From assembly GCA_013400155.1 (NCBI GenBank), contig VXBM01001877.1, positions 27,488 to 91,487 on the forward strand: a DNA stretch of 64,000 nt, given 5' to 3'. The position numbers and the translations under genes are program-made. Position 1 is the stretch's first letter. Each line of letters opens with the position of its first letter. Below are positions 48,836 through 61,865 of this stretch, piece by piece. A model generated the notes under the pieces. The model made no database searches. It saw nothing but the letters and a program-made list of their open reading frames with translations, and was not told where the DNA came from. This DNA is from Helopsaltes ochotensis (Eukaryota; Chordata; Aves; Passeriformes; Locustellidae).

Positions 48836-50371
48836 TCATGTTTCAATTCCAGCAGTTCATATTTTTAATTTTCGCTAAAACTCTGCATCATTTGCACAAA
48901 AGATAGGGTTCATCTCAGCTACATTCAGTTACCTAAAAAATGGGAAATTAATCTAAGTCAACAGTAGACAGAAACAGGCATGTCTAAATTAAAGTTCTTT
49001 TTAAATAGCTGTCACCATCGTGTTATGTACCAGTGTTAACTCTCTCTGGCAACAGAACAAGGCCTACAGTTTGCATGTTTTACTGTTCTTGCGAAGACAC
49101 TGCTACTCCTCCTTCAATTATGTAAATATTGATATACTCTCACAGTTCACCAAGTTAAAACTTACAAGAACTAAATACAATGGTATTTCTCTTATAAATA
49201 GATGAAGAAATAGTTCTACTTGGTTTGATTTAAAGGAAACAGAACAAGAAAGGTAATGTTTGCACACATTTTGTGTACAACTTCATTGATTTATTAACTA
49301 TAAATGTTGTACCATATAGACCTGAAACCTGCATGTGAATAAATAATTGGGGTGTTCTCCCACAAATGCTGCAATATGAAAGATTTACATAATTGCCAAT
49401 ATACAAATGGTATTTGGATGTTAAGTTTTTCCATTTATACTTCTTTAAAGTACAGTTTGGATACAGATTTTTATATTTCACAAGAAATTATCTTATAATT
49501 CACAAATATGGTGTAAAAGTGCTAAAGCCCGATAGAAATGAATTTGCATTTTAACTTAGAAATTCTGGGCATTTCAAAATCTAGTGGGAAATGCTGCTTA
49601 AAAAAGAGCATTTTAGATTGTATCAATTACAAAGACCGAGACGTTCCAAAAACAGTGACCCTGACTCTTTAAATGTCTTACAATAACACATAAAACATGG
49701 CTTGTCATATAAGTTCCAAAACTTTAATTAGCCTTTAACATATTGTTTTCTTTTAAAATGTCCCTCTTAATTATTCATTTCAGTGAAGCAGACTAATTAT
49801 GCTTCTTGGATAAAAGCACATTTGCTCATTAGTCTTTCAGTGACATATAAACAGCAGCTATGATGAACAAGATAGCATTTTTTTAATTATAATTTCCTTC
49901 CCATGAAAAATAGAAAAAAGTTTGGGATCCTGAGGGAATGCCAATGTTATTTAAAGATTATAGTTGTGATTGTAACATTCTTATGAAATATTAAGAAAAA
50001 ATGAAACCAGACACCATATCATATCAATTATTATTTCTGAATTTTATTGTCAATTAATTTCTGTTGTTAGTGTTTTCCATGTTGTTGGCTATTACCATAA
50101 GCCATATTTGCTTAGGTTTTCCCAAAGCATTGACAATAGATGCAACTGTTCAATATTAATTAAGAAAGCTTTAGGACATAAAAAAAAAATAAATTTACCA
50201 TTTCTTCATTTTAATGAGAAAAAAGAATTAATCATCCAGAAGACTGTATGTTTAAAAGCTTCCTCCTTCTTAGTCTTACAGTTTTATTACCGTTGCATTC
50301 TGTCTTATGGTTCCTGTTTCCGTAAAACTGTGACACATTATTACACTGGTTATCAAATCTGGTCCATTGCT
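48836..50371. other. AT-rich sequence without recognised genes
   Basis: No gene supported. The interval 49740-49890 is repeat-free with TAATTA motifs and is raised as a candidate conserved noncoding block in the findings. Confidence 0.5.
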
Positions 50372-50452
50372 GGGGTTTTTTTGGTGTTCTTTTGTTTGTT
50401 TGTTCTTTTTGGGGGTTTTTTTTGTTTTTGTTTTTGTTTTTTTTTTTTTTTT
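50372..50452. repeat. T/G low-complexity tract
   Basis: GGGG and GGGGG clusters, TTTG units and a final run of T. It is the complement type of the A/C-rich blocks. Confidence 0.85.
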
Positions 50453-50692
50453 GTAATGGGGTTAGAGAGCACAAAAACTACTTCTGATCTGTCAAACTTA
50501 GCCAAACTTTTAAGCCTTGTCTAGTTAATGACTATCAATTTATTGCTTTAGTTCTTTATTTCACCCTTTTTAATGTGATCTTGATGTTGCTTCAAATAGT
50601 TTAAATTTGTAAAATGATTTTATTGTTCTAGGGAACCTGAAATATACCAACATATACAGGTGTGTTCACTTAAAATTAATTAACTGAATGTT

Positions 50693-51640
50693 AGAATGGT
50701 TTGGATTTTAAACATCATCAAGTTGCAAACCTCATGCCATGGGCAGGGATGCCACCCATTAGACCATGTTTCTCAAAACCCCATCCAATCTGTCCTTGAA
50801 TACTTCAAGGAATAAGGCATCCACAGCTTTTCTGGGCAACCTGTTCCAGTGTCTCACCACCATCACAGTAAAGAATCTATTCCTACTATGTATTTCTAAA
50901 CCTACTGTCTTCCAATTGAAAGCCATTCCTCCTTGTCATATCTCTACATGCCCTAGTAAAAAGGGCTACTTTCTTGTAGCTCCTGTTAGGTGCTGGAAGG
51001 TGAATATAAGGTCTTCCCAAAGCCTTCTTTAGACTGAACAATCTCAACCCTCTCAGCCTGTCTTCATTTGAGGGCTACTCCAGCCCTCTGATCATCTTTG
51101 TGGTCCTTCTCTGGGCTTGGTGCAGCAGGTCCACTGGGGCCCCCAGAGCTGTATGCAGTGCTCCAGACGGGGTCTCACCAGAGTGGAGCAGAGGGACAGA
51201 ATCACCTCCCTTGAACTGCTGATCATATTGCTTTTGGTACAGCCCAGGACACAATTGCCTTTTAGAGCTAAAAGCATGCATTGCTGACTCATGCTAAACT
51301 TTATATCCACCAGCATTCCTAAGATCTTCTCCTTAGAGCAACTCTCAATCCATTGTCCATCCAGCAAGTATTTGTGATTCGGATTGCCCTGATTCAGGGC
51401 CTTGCACTTGGCCCTGTTTAACTTCATAAATGAATTTCATCTGCACAGGCCCACACTCAAGCCTATCAAGGTCCCTCTAAATGGCATCTCCTAACTCCAT
51501 CGTGTTGATCACATCACAAAGTTTTAGTCTGCAAACTTGTTGGTGGTGCACTCAGTCCCACTGTTCATGTTGCCAAGGAAGATGTTTGAGAGTTCCTGGT
51601 CCTAATACTGATCCCGAAGCAAAACCACTCATCACTGGTG
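50693..51640 (-). mobile_element. CR1 LINE, about 950 bp, 3' end through reverse transcriptase
   Basis: The best-preserved CR1 in the window. The plus strand starts 'agaatggtttgg', then 'gccatgggcagggatgcc', 'gaatacttcaaggaataagg' and 'ctgggcaacctgttccag', and runs unbroken through the ORF2 tail. It then enters the reverse transcriptase, ending after 'atactgatcccgaagc...ccactcatcactggtg'. At the catalytic motif the minus strand reads F-A-D (51527-51535) followed at once by a TAA stop (51524-51526), a small deletion having removed the second Asp. It is 5'-truncated within the RT domain and inactive. Confidence 0.96.
51092..51427 (-). pseudogene. CR1 reverse transcriptase C-terminal remnant
   Basis: A 111-codon open stretch inside the CR1 above. 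It contains MKLNRAKCKALNQGNP, LLDGQWIESCSKEKILGMLVD, and SREVILSLCSTLVRPRLEHC followed by QLWGP. These match the conserved thumb-like region after the RT active site of avian CR1 ORF2. The continuation QRRTTKMIRGLE is found in another frame (51075-51110), which pinpoints a frameshift near 51100. It is not a functional gene. Confidence 0.9.
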
Positions 51641-51744
51641 TGTATATTCCCTCCTGAGCTTTGACTGTGCACCTCCAAGATGTCAGCAAAACGGTTTCTT
51701 ATACATCATGCTCCTGTCCCCAAACCATTTTAAAGACAAACTTG

Positions 51745-52080
51745 TTTCAGTTTCTCAGTGTATTCCTTGTAAAGGGAAGTCCAAAACAGGACACAATACA
51801 TGAGGAGCAATTTCACACACAATACCAAGCAGAAAGGAATAGCATTTTTGACCAGCTGCCTACTTGCTTGCTAATGCAGCACAGTATATCATTGGCCTTC
51901 TTTGCCATGGGGATTACTCTGCTGATTTATGTTTAATTTGCCACAGGGATACCCAGGTTACCATTGCCTGGAAATCTACTCTCTAGGCATTTGACAATAT
52001 TGTGGCTGTACGGGAATATGGGATTACTCCATTCCAAGGACATAACTTTGCAAATTTTGTCAAATTTCAGATTTGGCTGC
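51745..52080 (-). mobile_element. Second, older CR1 fragment beside the first
   Basis: The plus strand reads 'ccaaaacaggacacaatac', 'gcagcacagtatatcattggccttctttgcc', 'actctgctgatttatgttt' and finally 'cataactttgcaaattttgtcaaatttcag'. These are diverged versions of the CR1 ORF2 segments usually seen as 'gcagcccaggatgccattggcc' and 'gactttgcacttgcccttgttgaa'. They repeat the part of ORF2 already present at 51.2-51.4 kb, so this is a separate element. It is clearly more diverged and in the same minus orientation. Confidence 0.8.
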
Positions 52081-52409
52081 AAATATATTATGGCTGGCTG
52101 TGAGAATATTGCTAAAATCAAAGTAATTTACATACATGGTTCTCCCCCCACCCACACAGCCAGACATCTCACCAGTGAAGACCATCAGGCTGCTAAAGAA
52201 GCTTTGGTAAATACATGCTGCTTGTTCCCAATTTCCTTCTTCATGTAGGTGTAAATGACTTGCAGCAGGATTTGATTAAAAATCTTCCAGCGTAATGAGG
52301 TAAAGCTGATTATAATTTTATTTCCCAGATATTTCTTCATTTTTTAATTGAAAATAGATGTAAAATATCTATTTTTCCATTTTGAAAGCAGCTTCACAAT
52401 GTTGTCAGC

Positions 52410-52835
52410 TGCTGAAGATTAGCCCTAGTAGGTAGTGAAGCCCCACACAGCTGTTTATTCATTCCCCCAAAGTGGGATGGGGAGAGAATCGAAAGGATAA
52501 AAATGTGAAAGCCCAGAGTTGAGACACAGACAGTTCAATACGTAAAGCAGAACAAGGAATTAATTCACTGCTTCCCATGGGCAGGCAGGTGTTCAATGAC
52601 GTCCAGGAACACAAGGCTCTGTCACATGTACGTTACTTGGGAAACAAATGCAATGACATCGAATGGCATCCTCTTCTTCCTTCTTCCCCCAGTATGTACT
52701 GCTGAGCATGATGCCATATGGTATGGAATATCCTTCTGGTCAGCTGGCTTCAGCTGCCCTGGCTCTGTCCTATCACAACTTCTTGTGCAACTCCAACCTA
52801 CTAAGTGGCAGGGAAGCATGAGAAGCCTGCTTTCC
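52410..52835 (-). mobile_element. Truncated LTR, same type as the 36-kb solo LTR
   Basis: The plus strand starts TGCTGAAGATTAGCCC and shares several blocks with 35867-36452: 'ggcaggcaggtgttca', 'cttcttccccc', 'ggtatggaatatcc..ctggtcagctgg' and 'cttcttgtgcaactcc'. Both copies are in minus orientation. Here similarity stops near 'gcatgagaagc', so the U3 end of the LTR is missing or unrecognisably diverged. The TATA box is degraded (plus 'gtatgtactg' where the LTR normally has 'tttatatactg'). No retroviral coding sequence is present. Confidence 0.82.
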
Positions 52836-55800
52836 TTGCTGGCCTCCCCTAAGATCCTGGTCCATAAATTCTCTAACAAACATCATCCACTCAGTAGCAA
52901 AACTGTGGATTTCTGCTGCTCTTTTTCATGCAACACCATCTTCCCACCTGATTTTTCTTTGCCAGTTCTATCCCATCATATTTCTCAGGTCATATGCATG
53001 CATGTACTGTCACTTGAGATGGTTACAGCTGCAAGAATTGCTGCAGGGAAGTGCTAGAGCCTACCTTAACACATTCTCCCTGGATGTTTCAGCCCTGCAC
53101 CTCATCCTCCACATTTCTGCAGTTTGGTTTTCATCCATCAACAACCCTACTGTAAATTCTTCCTTCAAAAAATATATTTTTTAATGAAAAGAAATATATT
53201 TAATATGTAATTTCCCCTATTTTTTTTTTTTCATTTTTAGTTTTTAATTAATATAAAATGGCACTGATGTCTACAGCACTATGAAAATTCATATTATCCA
53301 CATGCTGGTACCTGTATTTATTTAAGCTTTTAAACATAATTTGAATCTAGACAAGAAAACACATATCTCCTTGGATTTACCAAGTGTTGGATATTTAAGG
53401 CTCTTAAACATTAGTTTTTTAATGGATTTTGGAGGATGACTTTGTATAAAATTTAAAAATGTTGGTTACAAATAACTCTTTATCCTTGTCTTACTGCATT
53501 TACATATAAATATCTTCCCCCGTAAATGTGTTATCTTCAGGTCAGCCAGTTAAACTATATTGTAAACTATTGAGTACACAGAGATTTGATTTTGTGAATA
53601 GTACTTCGAATGTCATCTTTGGCTGCCAGATGAAACCTATGAATGATTCTTTCACCAGTCTTATGCATTTAGTAATCCTTGCTTGAAAAGAGCTTTTGAA
53701 ACATTAGAAAAACCTTCCATTTTTAAAATTATACTGAATAGATCAAACAGCCCTTCTTTTTCAGAATCTTTGACTTCCTTCCTTTTACATAACTTTCTTC
53801 ACCATACAAATTTCTCCGTACAGTGATATCAAAACTGTAAACTCAAACTATTAAATTTTTAATATTTCTTGTATTATGGCAGATTGATTATATTAAATAT
53901 CAGAACAATGAGAATTTTCATCTCATCCAGCTTTGAATCTTTTGTTGTACAAATAATTATGATTGAGCTATTTCTTTGGATACAGTTTGTCATTAACCAG
54001 GACAAAAAGAATACTCTTGAACAATTTGTATGAACAGTATAAGGTACCCACTTTAGGAAGAAACAATTTGTTTAAGATAATGTATGTTATAAAGGGAATT
54101 GAAGGATGAAAAATCTCTTGACTAGATGCAGATATTTATAGTGCAGATGACTAGTCTGACCAAGTCACTTTAGGCTTTCTTTCTGATTAATGAAGATAAA
54201 GAGGCAATGGTACGCTAGAAGAAGTTTCAAGACAGTAAAAACTAGCCCTCTGGGTCAGACATAGAGGACACTATCCTCAATTCCACAGCCAGTAAAGATA
54301 CACTGTCTGAAAGAATCAGCTTGGTTCTTGGCCTCTGGGGCACTTACTATGAAATAAAGCCATATCAGGTACTCGTGTTATGTAGACTTCTATATGTTAT
54401 GATTAGAACTGACCTTCCACTAGAATCCTTGCAAAGAAACCTTGCAAAGATCTTTGCCAATGTCTGTCTATGCTTAGTTTCTCTTGCCTTAAGTGCCGTG
54501 GGCTGAGAAATCTCCTATCTCCTTGGGATATTTCATACACTTCTACCTCTTTGTGTTCAGGCAACTGGATTAAGTTGTGGGGATGAGATTCAATTCAAGA
54601 GAAAATATTTGGTGTTAGGTGATACACATGTTCTAGATGATTAATTTTTTTTTTTTTTTAAATTAAGATCTAAAGAACACAGTCAATGAAGCTTCTCAAG
54701 GTGCAACATGGTAACCTTAACAGAGACATCAGGAGCCATTTAATATGACAAAACCATCCATCCTGACTTCCAGATTCTTCTCAGAGAGGATACAGATTTA
54801 TGATGCATCTTCATCATAACTTTTAAGGTCATGTGTATTTCTCATATACCAGAAGACCTTCAAAATCCATGTTTGGTGAGCCAAGGTCCTAATCTCTACT
54901 GACAGTATTGCAAATTTAGATACCTAAAATTTTAGAGTTTTAGTTCTCTGTTAAGTGTGTTTTCATTGTAGACTGAAACTAGAACTAAACTAGCATGAAA
55001 TCCAAACCCCTCTAAGCTATGCCAGTGTTCACCTCTGTACTGGCACAGTCATCATGTCACAGGAGAGGCACTTCCATTCTGTCTCTAGGGGTCCATATAA
55101 TGTATTGCATACTTGCAGTAGAACTATCCATGACTGGGTCTATATTACTAGAGTCGGCATGGTTATAGCGCAGAAAATATTCTCTGAGGTCACTGAGCTC
55201 TTGCATTTCGGAAAGCAAATGTTTCCTTTTATTCACAGGTAATTTATCATCAGAAACAGAATGCAGACAAAAAAAAAAGCTCTAGATCAAGTCATATGCT
55301 TTTCTTGCAAGGCTCTTTATAACCTATTTAATAAGTGTTTTTATGTGATTTGCAGCTTCACCTGGAAGTCTTTAAACGAAGAGTAAAGACCTTTTTTGTT
55401 GGTGTTCTAACATTCTTCTAGTAAGACAAGTCTAGGTAACAGTGTCCTAAGCTTAGTCAAGCATGTCTAGTAAGCTTATTAAGGCAAATAGTGACAGACT
55501 GATGGTTAGCTTATGCAATATAAGTGCATTGTAAACATCAGTACAAAAATTAAATTAAAATATTTTTGGTTAACAGATATTTATTTTATACTAACCTGAA
55601 TTCTAGGAATAATGTTCCATCAATAGAGTTCTTGATGGTCCTTCACTTGATCGTGATGGTTCTTCACTTGTGAGGTTAACAGCTTTTTATGCTGAAACAC
55701 AGAGCCACGACCCTCCAGGATCTCCTAAGTAAGCCTGTAAACCGTTTTTCCCTATGCATAAAACAAAGAAACAAACAAAACCCCCAAATCCTCAAATTCA

Positions 55801-58316
55801 AAAAAAAATCCCATGAAACTTGAAATTATCAATAGAATTTTCACTTACATTTTAAGTAAATGCTGAGGAAGAAAAAAATAAAAACATGAAAGAACATCAG
55901 AGTCCCAAACCCAGCAATCAGTAGTACATTAAAAAAACAAAAAAAATCCTAAATGGAACAGCTACTTGAATTATGTAGAGACTTATTTCACTTAAATAAA
56001 GCATTAGATTCCTTCTAGTCAAACTGATAAGAACTTCCAGAGAGTAACTTTATTTTTCTTAAAATAGTGATGGAAAGTAAAGCTAGACATCTAGGAAACC
56101 TCTTTAATTCAGGGAAGACAAAGATTAGAAAATTTGATTTTTTTTTCCATTAAAGTCTCTTATTTTACTTAGAGGAAAACAGGATTTTGGATTAATCTCT
56201 CCCCCTGTTATTTATTCAGAGAATCTAAATTCTAGATCCTTAGGACTTGATGTCTTGGTTTTTGGTTATTAGACAGCTATTATGCTGTCTTTGAAAAGGT
56301 AGCACTTATCCTAGACATAGTAGAGCAGTTATAATAGAGAAAAGAAAATTAACAATTCAGGAATTGCTTCACAACTGGGCCATATCTAAAGTAACAATTA
56401 CCTAGCATGCTGTTAAAAACATTAATACGAAAAAAAAAGAAGTGCTTGTAAGCAAATTTTTTGTGTGCAGAAACCTCAATTACTCCTTATTTCTAATCAG
56501 CTGTTTTGAAAGATCTTAGTCTGTAGATTTGTAATACACTTTCTAAGGAAAGGAAACACAAAATGGAGACACATCTGTGCTTGTTTGAACAAAGCACTAG
56601 TGAAAATTTCAACTAGGCTTTGTGACACTCAGTTTGAGTGTTTTGGCTCTCTTGTTCACAGTTGTTGCTCAACAATCAGGGTCATCAGTTTCTTGATTCA
56701 GAGAAATAATTTTATAAATTAGATTTTATGTTCTGTTTAACTTCAAATACACTAAGCTCCTCCAGGATAATCTAAGACAAAATTTATTCCTGTCAGTTAA
56801 GCAACAATAGAATTAAATGAAAAAAAAAATCTAAAGAAATATAACTGAAAAAAGCCCAACCCATAGATAATGAAAAACCCTTACAGTTTTAAATAACTGT
56901 ATTATTGAATGAATACATTCATATATTATTTTAAGAAAAGTAGTTATATTTTCTAAGAAAAAAAAAAACTCAATTGAAAAAAATCTCAATTGGATTTTTA
57001 CAATTAAAATGATCCTTTGAGATTTTTCTAGGGGATCAATTGCTCACCATGTTTCATAAGTGGGAAACAGTTTGCAGTGAGTTGTTTGTATGTACAGCTG
57101 CTTCAAGAACCATCATCTTCTCATAAAGAACCTCCTTTTTGATAGAAGAAATGTAATTTTATAGACAAATATAAATACTTAGCTCTTTGAGTTGTAAATT
57201 ATGAATTTGAAACTTAGTAACACCTTCAGAAAGTAAGACATTATATAGACTACTAGTTATTTCTGTGGGAAAAAGGGAATTCTTATTATCTCACAGGTCT
57301 GTCTTAATTGTCTTTTTCTCGTTAACATTTGAGCACTCATTTGTGGATTGACATCATGTTTGCATCAGTACCTACAGGGTGTAGTTCTTCTATATATTGA
57401 CTGTAGAATCCCTGTATAACCTATGGAATTTCATGGAAGTGTCTAGCTCTTTCCAAGCACTATAGATGAAACCCTGCATATTTAGTAATTTAGTAATCTC
57501 TTTTAAACTCCTTTAATTTTGTATTTCCAAAATCAATCCAGGATATAAAGTTCTGACCCTATTTTTCACCTCTGCAGTGCTATGGCCAATGAGGACATCT
57601 AACAGTGAATACGTTCAATTAAATCTGTAGAAAAGTTTAAACCATTTAGTGCAAAAGTTTTTATAAAGCCTGTTTTTACAGATGCTTGAGTTTTGCATAT
57701 TTTTGTACTACAATATTGGGCACTGGCTAGAGATATCTTAGGAGCTCGAATTGGTAGGTTTGCATGAGTTACCACAGAACTATTTCAGGATACTAACTCA
57801 TGACATATAAACAGTATAGTCAGGTCAGCAGGGCTGCGTTTAGCCCAGAGCTGATACATTTCTGATTTCATAACTAGCTCCTTTGTAACTAGCTGAGACA
57901 TTTCTGCACAATACACAGCACTAGACTGGACATACCTGTAGGCTGTTGAACCCATGGTAAATCACATTTACTGAGTAACCAGTGGTTTTTAGAGTGACTG
58001 AACCTCTTCAAATAACACTGAAGATTTCAAACAAAATTATAGAAATTTCAAGCAGAAATGTATTTAATTAAAAATACAAATTTCCCTATGTTATTATTCA
58101 AATAACTCTGGAGTAAATTCTGGTGGGTGTGAGGATGTTTCTTGTTTTCTTTTAATTACAAATACAGCTTTGTTTTTACAGCATAAACCAGTTAGCTCTA
58201 TTCAGAAATTCAATATCAATATGTCACATAAATGTTAAAATATGGATAAAATTGACTAGCAATTACCTTGTGCCTAAACTTCAGATGTTTAGCTGGATTT
58301 TTTGCTTCTAATTGTG
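52836..58316. other. 5.5 kb AT-rich sequence without recognised genes
   Basis: No supported gene, RNA or repeat family. A 20-bp tandem duplication of the TGATGGT(C/T)CTTCACTTG type lies at about 55633-55670. A-rich and CAAA-like stretches occur near 55.76-55.81 kb. Confidence 0.5.
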
Positions 58317-58402
58317 GTGGGGTTTTTTGTTTGTTTTTTCCTGTGGGTTTTTTTGTTGCTTTTGTTTTGTTTTGTTCTGTTTTAGGGTTTTTTTGTTTGT
58401 TT
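58317..58402. repeat. T/G low-complexity tract
   Basis: Runs of T broken by G and TTTTG/TTTG units over about 85 bp. Confidence 0.85.
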
Positions 58403-60569
58403 TATTCAAGTGCTGTTTTCATCATATAAAAATTAATTAATGTGGTTGTCTTTAAGTCCTCCAGAGACACATCTGTGAAACTAAGTTTAAGTACTTAAGT
58501 TTGATGTACTGGCTCTGTTCCATCCTTTCTGGGAAGAAGTAACAGACTATTTCTGTGATTTATATTCTAGCCGCATGAGTGATGTGCTTTTATTATGCAG
58601 AAATATTTTTTTTAGCCATTTAGTTTCTTTTCATTTAGTAATTGAAACAATTGCGACTTAAACAAGTACTTAATCAGTCACTTGAATGCTTTGGCAAATA
58701 GTTTCCATCATCAGAATCAGAAAGACCATATAGATGCAAGGAGAACATTTTCAGAGACTTCAATCCAAGGAGATGTAAAACAACTTTGAAGAGAATTGGC
58801 CCTTATTTAATCATTCGTCAGACAATGCTTTTGCTCTCTCATCAAGATGTAATACAACAGAGCTTTATCCTGAATAAGGAAATGAGAGAAAGAACAAATC
58901 AATTAATTGAAGTTGTTTTCATTCATTACTAAACCACCCCTACCAAACACCATTAATCACAGAAGCCTCTTAAAGCATCGTCCTTAGCTCTTCTAGGGTT
59001 TACCAAGATCTTGCTCTATTGCAGATCACTTTGCACATGGAATGATATTTATAAGTGTTTTTAATTTCAAAATTTTTAATTACAATTTTTTTCCCTTTTT
59101 TAAAATAAGTCTTCCTAATTATATCTACTGTAATGTCAAGCCCATTTTGTATTTTCCTTATGCTTTCTTTGAAACAGAACATACAAACATCTATTTACGA
59201 CTGATTTTCAACTGTATCAGTTTTAAATACCTCATCGAGAACCTTTATCCACTTTATTCAGGACCATGACATTGTCAAACAGCTGGGAATAACACAACAG
59301 ATACATAGAAAATGATGGTATATGCAAATATATGTCTATTGGGTGCACATGTCAATTTAAACACACACACCAACACAAATCTATTTTTAATAGAAATTAT
59401 TTTCATCTCAACCATTTAGGTTGATTCCTTTTTTTTTTTTTTTGACAAATCACTACTTCCTCAGTCTCATACAATATGCAAAGTATGAATTTATAGCGTT
59501 TAGGGAAGATTTTTTAAATTAAGGTAGAACTTTTAACATCCACAAAGGAAATGTGATTATTTTTTAAACTTGTATTTAGGTGTACCTGAAAAGCTTAAGA
59601 AAATATTCTCTTTTTCTTCTTCAATAGTTGGATTTATTCACCTCTTAAATGAATGATATTTTAGACTAATTTAATTGAAAAAGAGAGAAATAGAGGAACA
59701 ATATATACTCAAATTTTCTTCCTTTTGACTTTTCTAACCTAGCTTTTTAGCAGTCTGGTGAAATTAATTTTCATTTCCCACTTAATAATGCTCCATCTAT
59801 AGTGGGCTCAAACATTTAGGCCCACTGCCTGCTGCTGAGACCAATCCTGTTTACCACCCAAACACCTCTGTTTATTTTCATGTGGCCACAAATTAATTTC
59901 ATAATTTATTTTATGAATATGAAAGATAATTCCACTTTTTGTAAGATTTTCCTTTACTTGGATGAGAAAGGTAATTTCCTTTGCACCTTGCAGAAGCACA
60001 GGAGCAGATACTGTAAAAGAAGGGTTCAGGCAGGATTTGGAAGAGAGGAGAGAAGATTCACACTGTGTTTTCAGCTTGGTGCAATCACACATCAGCCTGA
60101 AGTCAAATGAGGAGCTACATTTCATATCTAACAGAGATGCCATAGTAAATATCTGCTATAAACCTAGGTGCTTGATTTACAGTTCTGTCACAGTTGTTAG
60201 GGTGTGGATTTCATTTCAGGATAAATAAGTAACATGTTGACACAATGAGATGGCAGTATTTCTCAGACTGTACTTTAGATGCTTTCATTAATACCTTTAA
60301 ATTAATTTAATAATCAATCTATGCAACAAGATGCTTTTCCAAAATCATTATACAAAATGTTGCATTTCTGTTAGGTGCTACTTAGGGAAGGAAATCTCAC
60401 TGTTCTGTTGGCAGAAAATACAAGCATAATAAAAACAGTAAATATGAGTCTTTCAGTTTGAGACTTCATACATTATTTTCTATTTTTGCTTTGCACATAA
60501 ATACAAGCGTAAGGTCTTCTTTTCAGTGCACAAAGGTCAATTTTTTCCCATGGGATTATTATGTGCTCT
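58403..60569. other. AT-rich sequence without recognised features
   Basis: No gene supported. Opposing frames at 59808-60143 (-) and 59880-60228 (+) overlap each other and have no motif. A poly-T of 15 lies near 59429-59443. Confidence 0.55.
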
Positions 60570-60867
60570 TGTATTGGGTTCGCCCGGTAACGCTTTGAAA
60601 AAAGAGAAGTGGGGGGGAAAGGTGTTTTTAAGATTTGATTTTATTTCTCATTATCCTCCTCTGATTTGAATGGTAACAAATTAAACTAATTTCCCCAGGT
60701 CAAGTCTCTTTTAGTCATAGTGGTAACTAATTGAGTAATCTCTCCCTGTCCTCATCTTGACCCTCAAGCTTGTCACTCATTTTTTACTCCCTTGTCCCAC
60801 CGAGGAGAGGGAGTGACAGTGCAGCTTTGGTGGACACCTGGCATCCAACCAGCTGCAATCTACCACA
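60570..60867 (+). mobile_element. Internally shortened solo LTR
   Basis: Begins TGTATTGGGTTCGCCCGGTAA and jumps within about 25 bases to the right-hand part: 'gtgggggggaaaggtgttttt', 'gattttatttctcattatcc', 'ggtaacaaattaaactaattt', 'atctctccctgtcctcatcttgaccc' and 'tttggtggacacctggcatccaacca', ending 'taccaca'. I recognise start and end as one avian LTR whose middle is normally much longer, so most of U3/R is deleted. Flanking GCTCT (60565-60569) and ACTCT (60868-60872) match at four of five positions, a plausible target-site duplication. Plus orientation. Family name not assigned. Confidence 0.85.
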
Positions 60868-61733
60868 ACTCTGTTTCCTAAGCAAACATAAAAAATATTC
60901 CTTTACTAAGGTTATTTCATTTATTCATGTATTCTTTATTTTGTTCTTTAATCATCATTTTCAATATAATGCCCATGTGTATAAATACTTTGTCAAGACT
61001 GAAAGGAATATTCAACCTAAATCCACATAGTTTCAGTTGCATGTTTGAGAGACGGCAAGGGAAACACTAAAACAATGATCTGAACCTTTTTCACTGCATA
61101 TGAACATTTCTTCTTGCCATTTCCAGCACGGTTGCTTCAATGCCATACGACAGTTCCTCCCACTCAGCAGATGTCACTCCCCAGACTACCATCTCACAGT
61201 TTCCTCTTTATTCCTGCAGCCAGTTGCTGAGGAATAAGCACCATCCTGCAGTGACATGCTCAGGTTGAAATCCATACAATTGGAATATCCTTATTAATTA
61301 GATTTAATGTGCATTTATCTTCCTGCTTTGAAGAGCCAGACTACAGACACACACACACATACTGTACTGATAATATTTGAAGTTAGACACTACTTACAGG
61401 TTACATAAATACATTTTTGCAAATTGTGTCTGTGGTGAGATCCCAAATCCTATATTTTCACTGTCAAGAAGTCATTTAGTTGGATGAATTTGTGAATATA
61501 TAGAGCTGGTATTGAGCTAAGAAACCAATTCATTTTCACTTTTTCTGATCAGTTTCTGCACATCAAAATATATTGCTGTATATCAAATAATGATTCTAAT
61601 TCGATATACCAACATGTGAATCTTGTACACTTTGTCATTGATATTTTTGCTCTTACTGTTTTTTGGTTGGTTTTTTGTTGTTGTTGTTGCATCACTGCTG
61701 CTTCCAGTATTTTTTTTTTTTAATGTCAGCCCA
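60868..61733. other. Sequence without recognised features
   Basis: About 0.87 kb between two LTR pieces. It contains CA (61350-61361) and TTG (61676-61690) microsatellites and a poly-T run just before the next element. Nothing else identified. Confidence 0.55.
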
Positions 61734-61865
61734 TGATTTACCTTTTGTGTATCCAGCTGTCCTCTCCAACCCACCTTGGACACGGGGGGAAGGAGAGCAG
61801 GGGGCAAGTGGTGTATGGTTTTACTGGGAGACTAAATTGGAGAAAATCCTTCCTAAACCACAATG
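61734..61865 (+). mobile_element. LTR 3' tail fragment
   Basis: Contains 'cccatgatttaccttttgtgtatccag', a C-rich then G-rich block ('acacggggggaaggagagcag'), and 'tggtgtatgg...gagactaaattgg'. The order and wording match the right end of the LTR at 22516-22870 ('cccatgatctttgccttttgtccgtccag', 'gtgtggttcgg', 'cactaaactgg'). The left two-thirds of the LTR is missing. Plus orientation. Confidence 0.65.

Noticed and set aside
35867..52835. A complete provirus between the two related LTRs
   Set aside because: No primer-binding site, gag, protease, polymerase or envelope-like reading frame was visible between them, and other elements of different age occupy the interval.
52596..53057. 153-codon frame on the plus strand
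   Set aside because: Its first half lies antisense across the LTR at 52410-52835. No domain is recognisable, and it is a by-product of the less AT-rich LTR sequence.
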